A stretch of DNA of 6,573 bases, taken from contig CANKGM010000118.1 of NCBI GenBank assembly GCA_947481355.1, forward strand, positions 1 through 6,573, given 5' to 3'. The translations under genes and the position numbers were made by a program. This document shows, one piece after another, positions 5,864 through 6,573 of the stretch (position 1 is the stretch's first letter; each line of letters opens with the position of its first letter). This stretch comes from Chitinophagaceae bacterium. Lineage in GTDB: Bacteria > Bacteroidota > Bacteroidia > Chitinophagales > Chitinophagaceae. Under the pieces are notes generated by a model that worked only from the letters and a program-made list of their open reading frames with translations, was not told the DNA's origin and did not search any database.

Positions 5864-6573
5864 TTACTTTTTGTTGATTAATTTTTCAACCAATACTTTA
5901 AGATCATTTATTTGTTTTTGTTGATCGGCTATTTGTTTTTGTTGTTCTTGAATAGCTTTTGTAAGAACAGGAATAATCGAAATATAATTTACGGTAAGTA
6001 TTTTAGTAGCATCAGCACCTTCTTGTACTAGAATTGGCATAACTTTTTGTAGTTCTTGTGCGATGAACCCATTTTCTTTAATTGAATAATCTGTTGAGCT
6101 TAATGTCGCTTTCTTTTTATAACTCACAGGATTTAATTTCATGATGCTTTCCAAACTATTAGACAATGGCTTAATGTCTGTTTTTAAACGCCTATCTGAT
6201 GTGACATTAAATGCAGTAGCGTCTACGGTCCCACTAAAAATTGCAGCAGCACCACTAACGGTACCCGTAAATGTAGGCGACGCTAAAGGTGCTTTTAAAT
6301 CCAATGCGGCTTGCGTCAATGTACTAATTGCCTTACTTGCATCGCTAGTATTGTCAACATTACCTAACCCCACCATCGCTTTGGTAAGGCCACCTACTGT
6401 CCCAGTAAACGTAGGCGATGCCAAAGGTGCTTTTAAATCTAATGCGGCTTGCGTCAATGTGCTAATTGCCTTACTTGCATCGCTAGTATTGTCAACATTA
6501 CCTAACCCCACCATCGCTTTGGTAAGGCCACCTACTGTCCCAGTAAACGTAGGCGATGCCAAAGGTGCTTTTA
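5864..6573 (-). CDS. Tail-fibre-like surface protein with C-terminal peptidase S74 chaperone domain (5'-truncated by window edge)
   Basis: The frame stays open to the right edge (codons L-K-A-P continue upstream of the TTG at 6562), so only the C-terminal 230-odd residues are seen. Residue numbers count from that TTG. In order there are the following parts: 46-residue fibre repeats containing GLTKAMVGLGNVDNTSDASK (two full copies, the visible one starting near residue 1 and the next near 47, plus the start of another); a partial repeat ending in FSGTVDATAFNV (109-120); the S74 intramolecular chaperone domain beginning with TSDRRLKTDI (121-130), with NGFIAQELQKVMP (164-176) and LTVNYISIIPVLTKAI (189-204); and a Gln/Lys-rich heptad coiled coil (about 204-228). 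In characterised S74 proteins the domain trimerises the fibre and cleaves itself off at the Ser of the S-D motif (here S122). The protein may be prophage- or tailocin-derived, or a host surface protein; no phage genes are visible. Its stop lies 4 bases from that of the convergent transporter gene. Confidence 0.88.
   Translation of the reverse strand, partial: KAPLASPTFTGTVGGLTKAMVGLGNVDNTSDASKAISTLTQAALDLKAPLASPTFTGTVGGLTKAMVGLGNVDNTSDASKAISTLTQAALDLKAPLASPTFTGTVSGAAAIFSGTVDATAFNVTSDRRLKTDIKPLSNSLESIMKLNPVSYKKKATLSSTDYSIKENGFIAQELQKVMPILVQEGADATKILTVNYISIIPVLTKAIQEQQKQIADQQKQINDLKVLVEKLINKK
5910..5944 (-). repeat. 21-bp-period repeat encoding coiled-coil heptads
   Basis: The 14-mer ATTTGTTTTTGTTG (forward strand) occurs at 5910-5923 and again at 5931-5944, 21 bases apart, or one heptad of the encoded coiled coil (Q-Q-K-Q-I repeated in EQQKQIADQQKQIN). 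It probably arose by local duplication and extends the trimer-forming tail after the S74 domain. Confidence 0.75.
6273..6573 (-). repeat. 138-bp tandem repeats in the fibre gene
   Basis: The repeat starts fall at 6273, 6411 and 6549 (landmark GTAGGCGA on the forward strand), exactly 138 bp apart, giving two complete units and the first 25 bases of a third that runs off the window. Units 1 and 2 differ at four positions by eye, all silent, so both encode the same 46 residues. The last approximately 88 bases of each unit are identical. By hand count the second unit is about 46% G+C, richer than the neighbouring AT-rich genes. The true copy number cannot be seen from this window. Confidence 0.93.

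Noticed and set aside
5873..5890. GTTGA...TCAAC hairpin as a terminator for the transporter gene
   Set aside because: It has only five pairs around an eight-base loop, lies within fibre-gene codons and lacks a following T tract.
6273..6573. Tandem repeats considered as a CRISPR array
   Set aside because: The 138-bp units are contiguous, in frame and coding, with no unique spacers.

Overview
The window is chromosomal DNA that most likely comes from a member of the Bacteroidota. The evidence is indirect. The DNA is AT-rich, and none of the visible gene starts has a convincing Shine-Dalgarno sequence. There is a futalosine-pathway menaquinone gene, a twin-arginine-type exported NHL propeller, and a 'tail fiber domain' (peptidase S74) surface protein of a kind often found in that phylum. 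No rRNA, tRNA, transposase, integrase or CRISPR array was seen.

Layout from left to right. Bases 1-893 hold the C-terminal part (296 residues) of mqnC, a radical-SAM enzyme of menaquinone synthesis; its N-terminus lies outside the window. After 60 bp comes pxpB-pxpC (954-2641), two subunits of the prokaryotic ATP-dependent 5-oxoprolinase, joined by an ATGA stop/start overlap. A reverse-strand gene (2707-3816) follows. It encodes a Tat-type exported, six-bladed-propeller-like NHL protein and ends in a strong intrinsic terminator (2651-2684). A 109-bp AT-rich divergent spacer then leads to pxpA (3926-4672), the third 5-oxoprolinase subunit. pxpA overlaps by ATGA with an Nramp-family membrane transporter gene (4669-5859). 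Four bases beyond that, on the reverse strand and running off the right edge, is the C-terminal part of a fibre-like protein (5864-6573). It has perfectly conserved 46-residue repeats, an S74 intramolecular chaperone domain and a terminal coiled coil.

How the genes fit together. PxpA, PxpB and PxpC together cleave 5-oxoproline (pyroglutamate) to glutamate using ATP. Bacillus subtilis has an equivalent neighbourhood (ycsF-ycsG-...-kipI-kipA), in which ycsG is also an Nramp homologue. Here the set is split into two transcription blocks by the oppositely oriented propeller gene. The transporter appears to lack the metal-binding motifs of true Nramp Mn/Fe carriers, so it may move something else; 5-oxoproline is the obvious guess. 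The propeller protein has a series of histidines at blade starts, as in the zinc-binding peptidyl-hydroxyglycine lyase fold, and its role beside the pxp genes is unknown. I see no clearly new system. The most unusual points are the motif-less Nramp protein, the propeller gene interrupting the pxp locus, and the near-identical repeats in the fibre gene.
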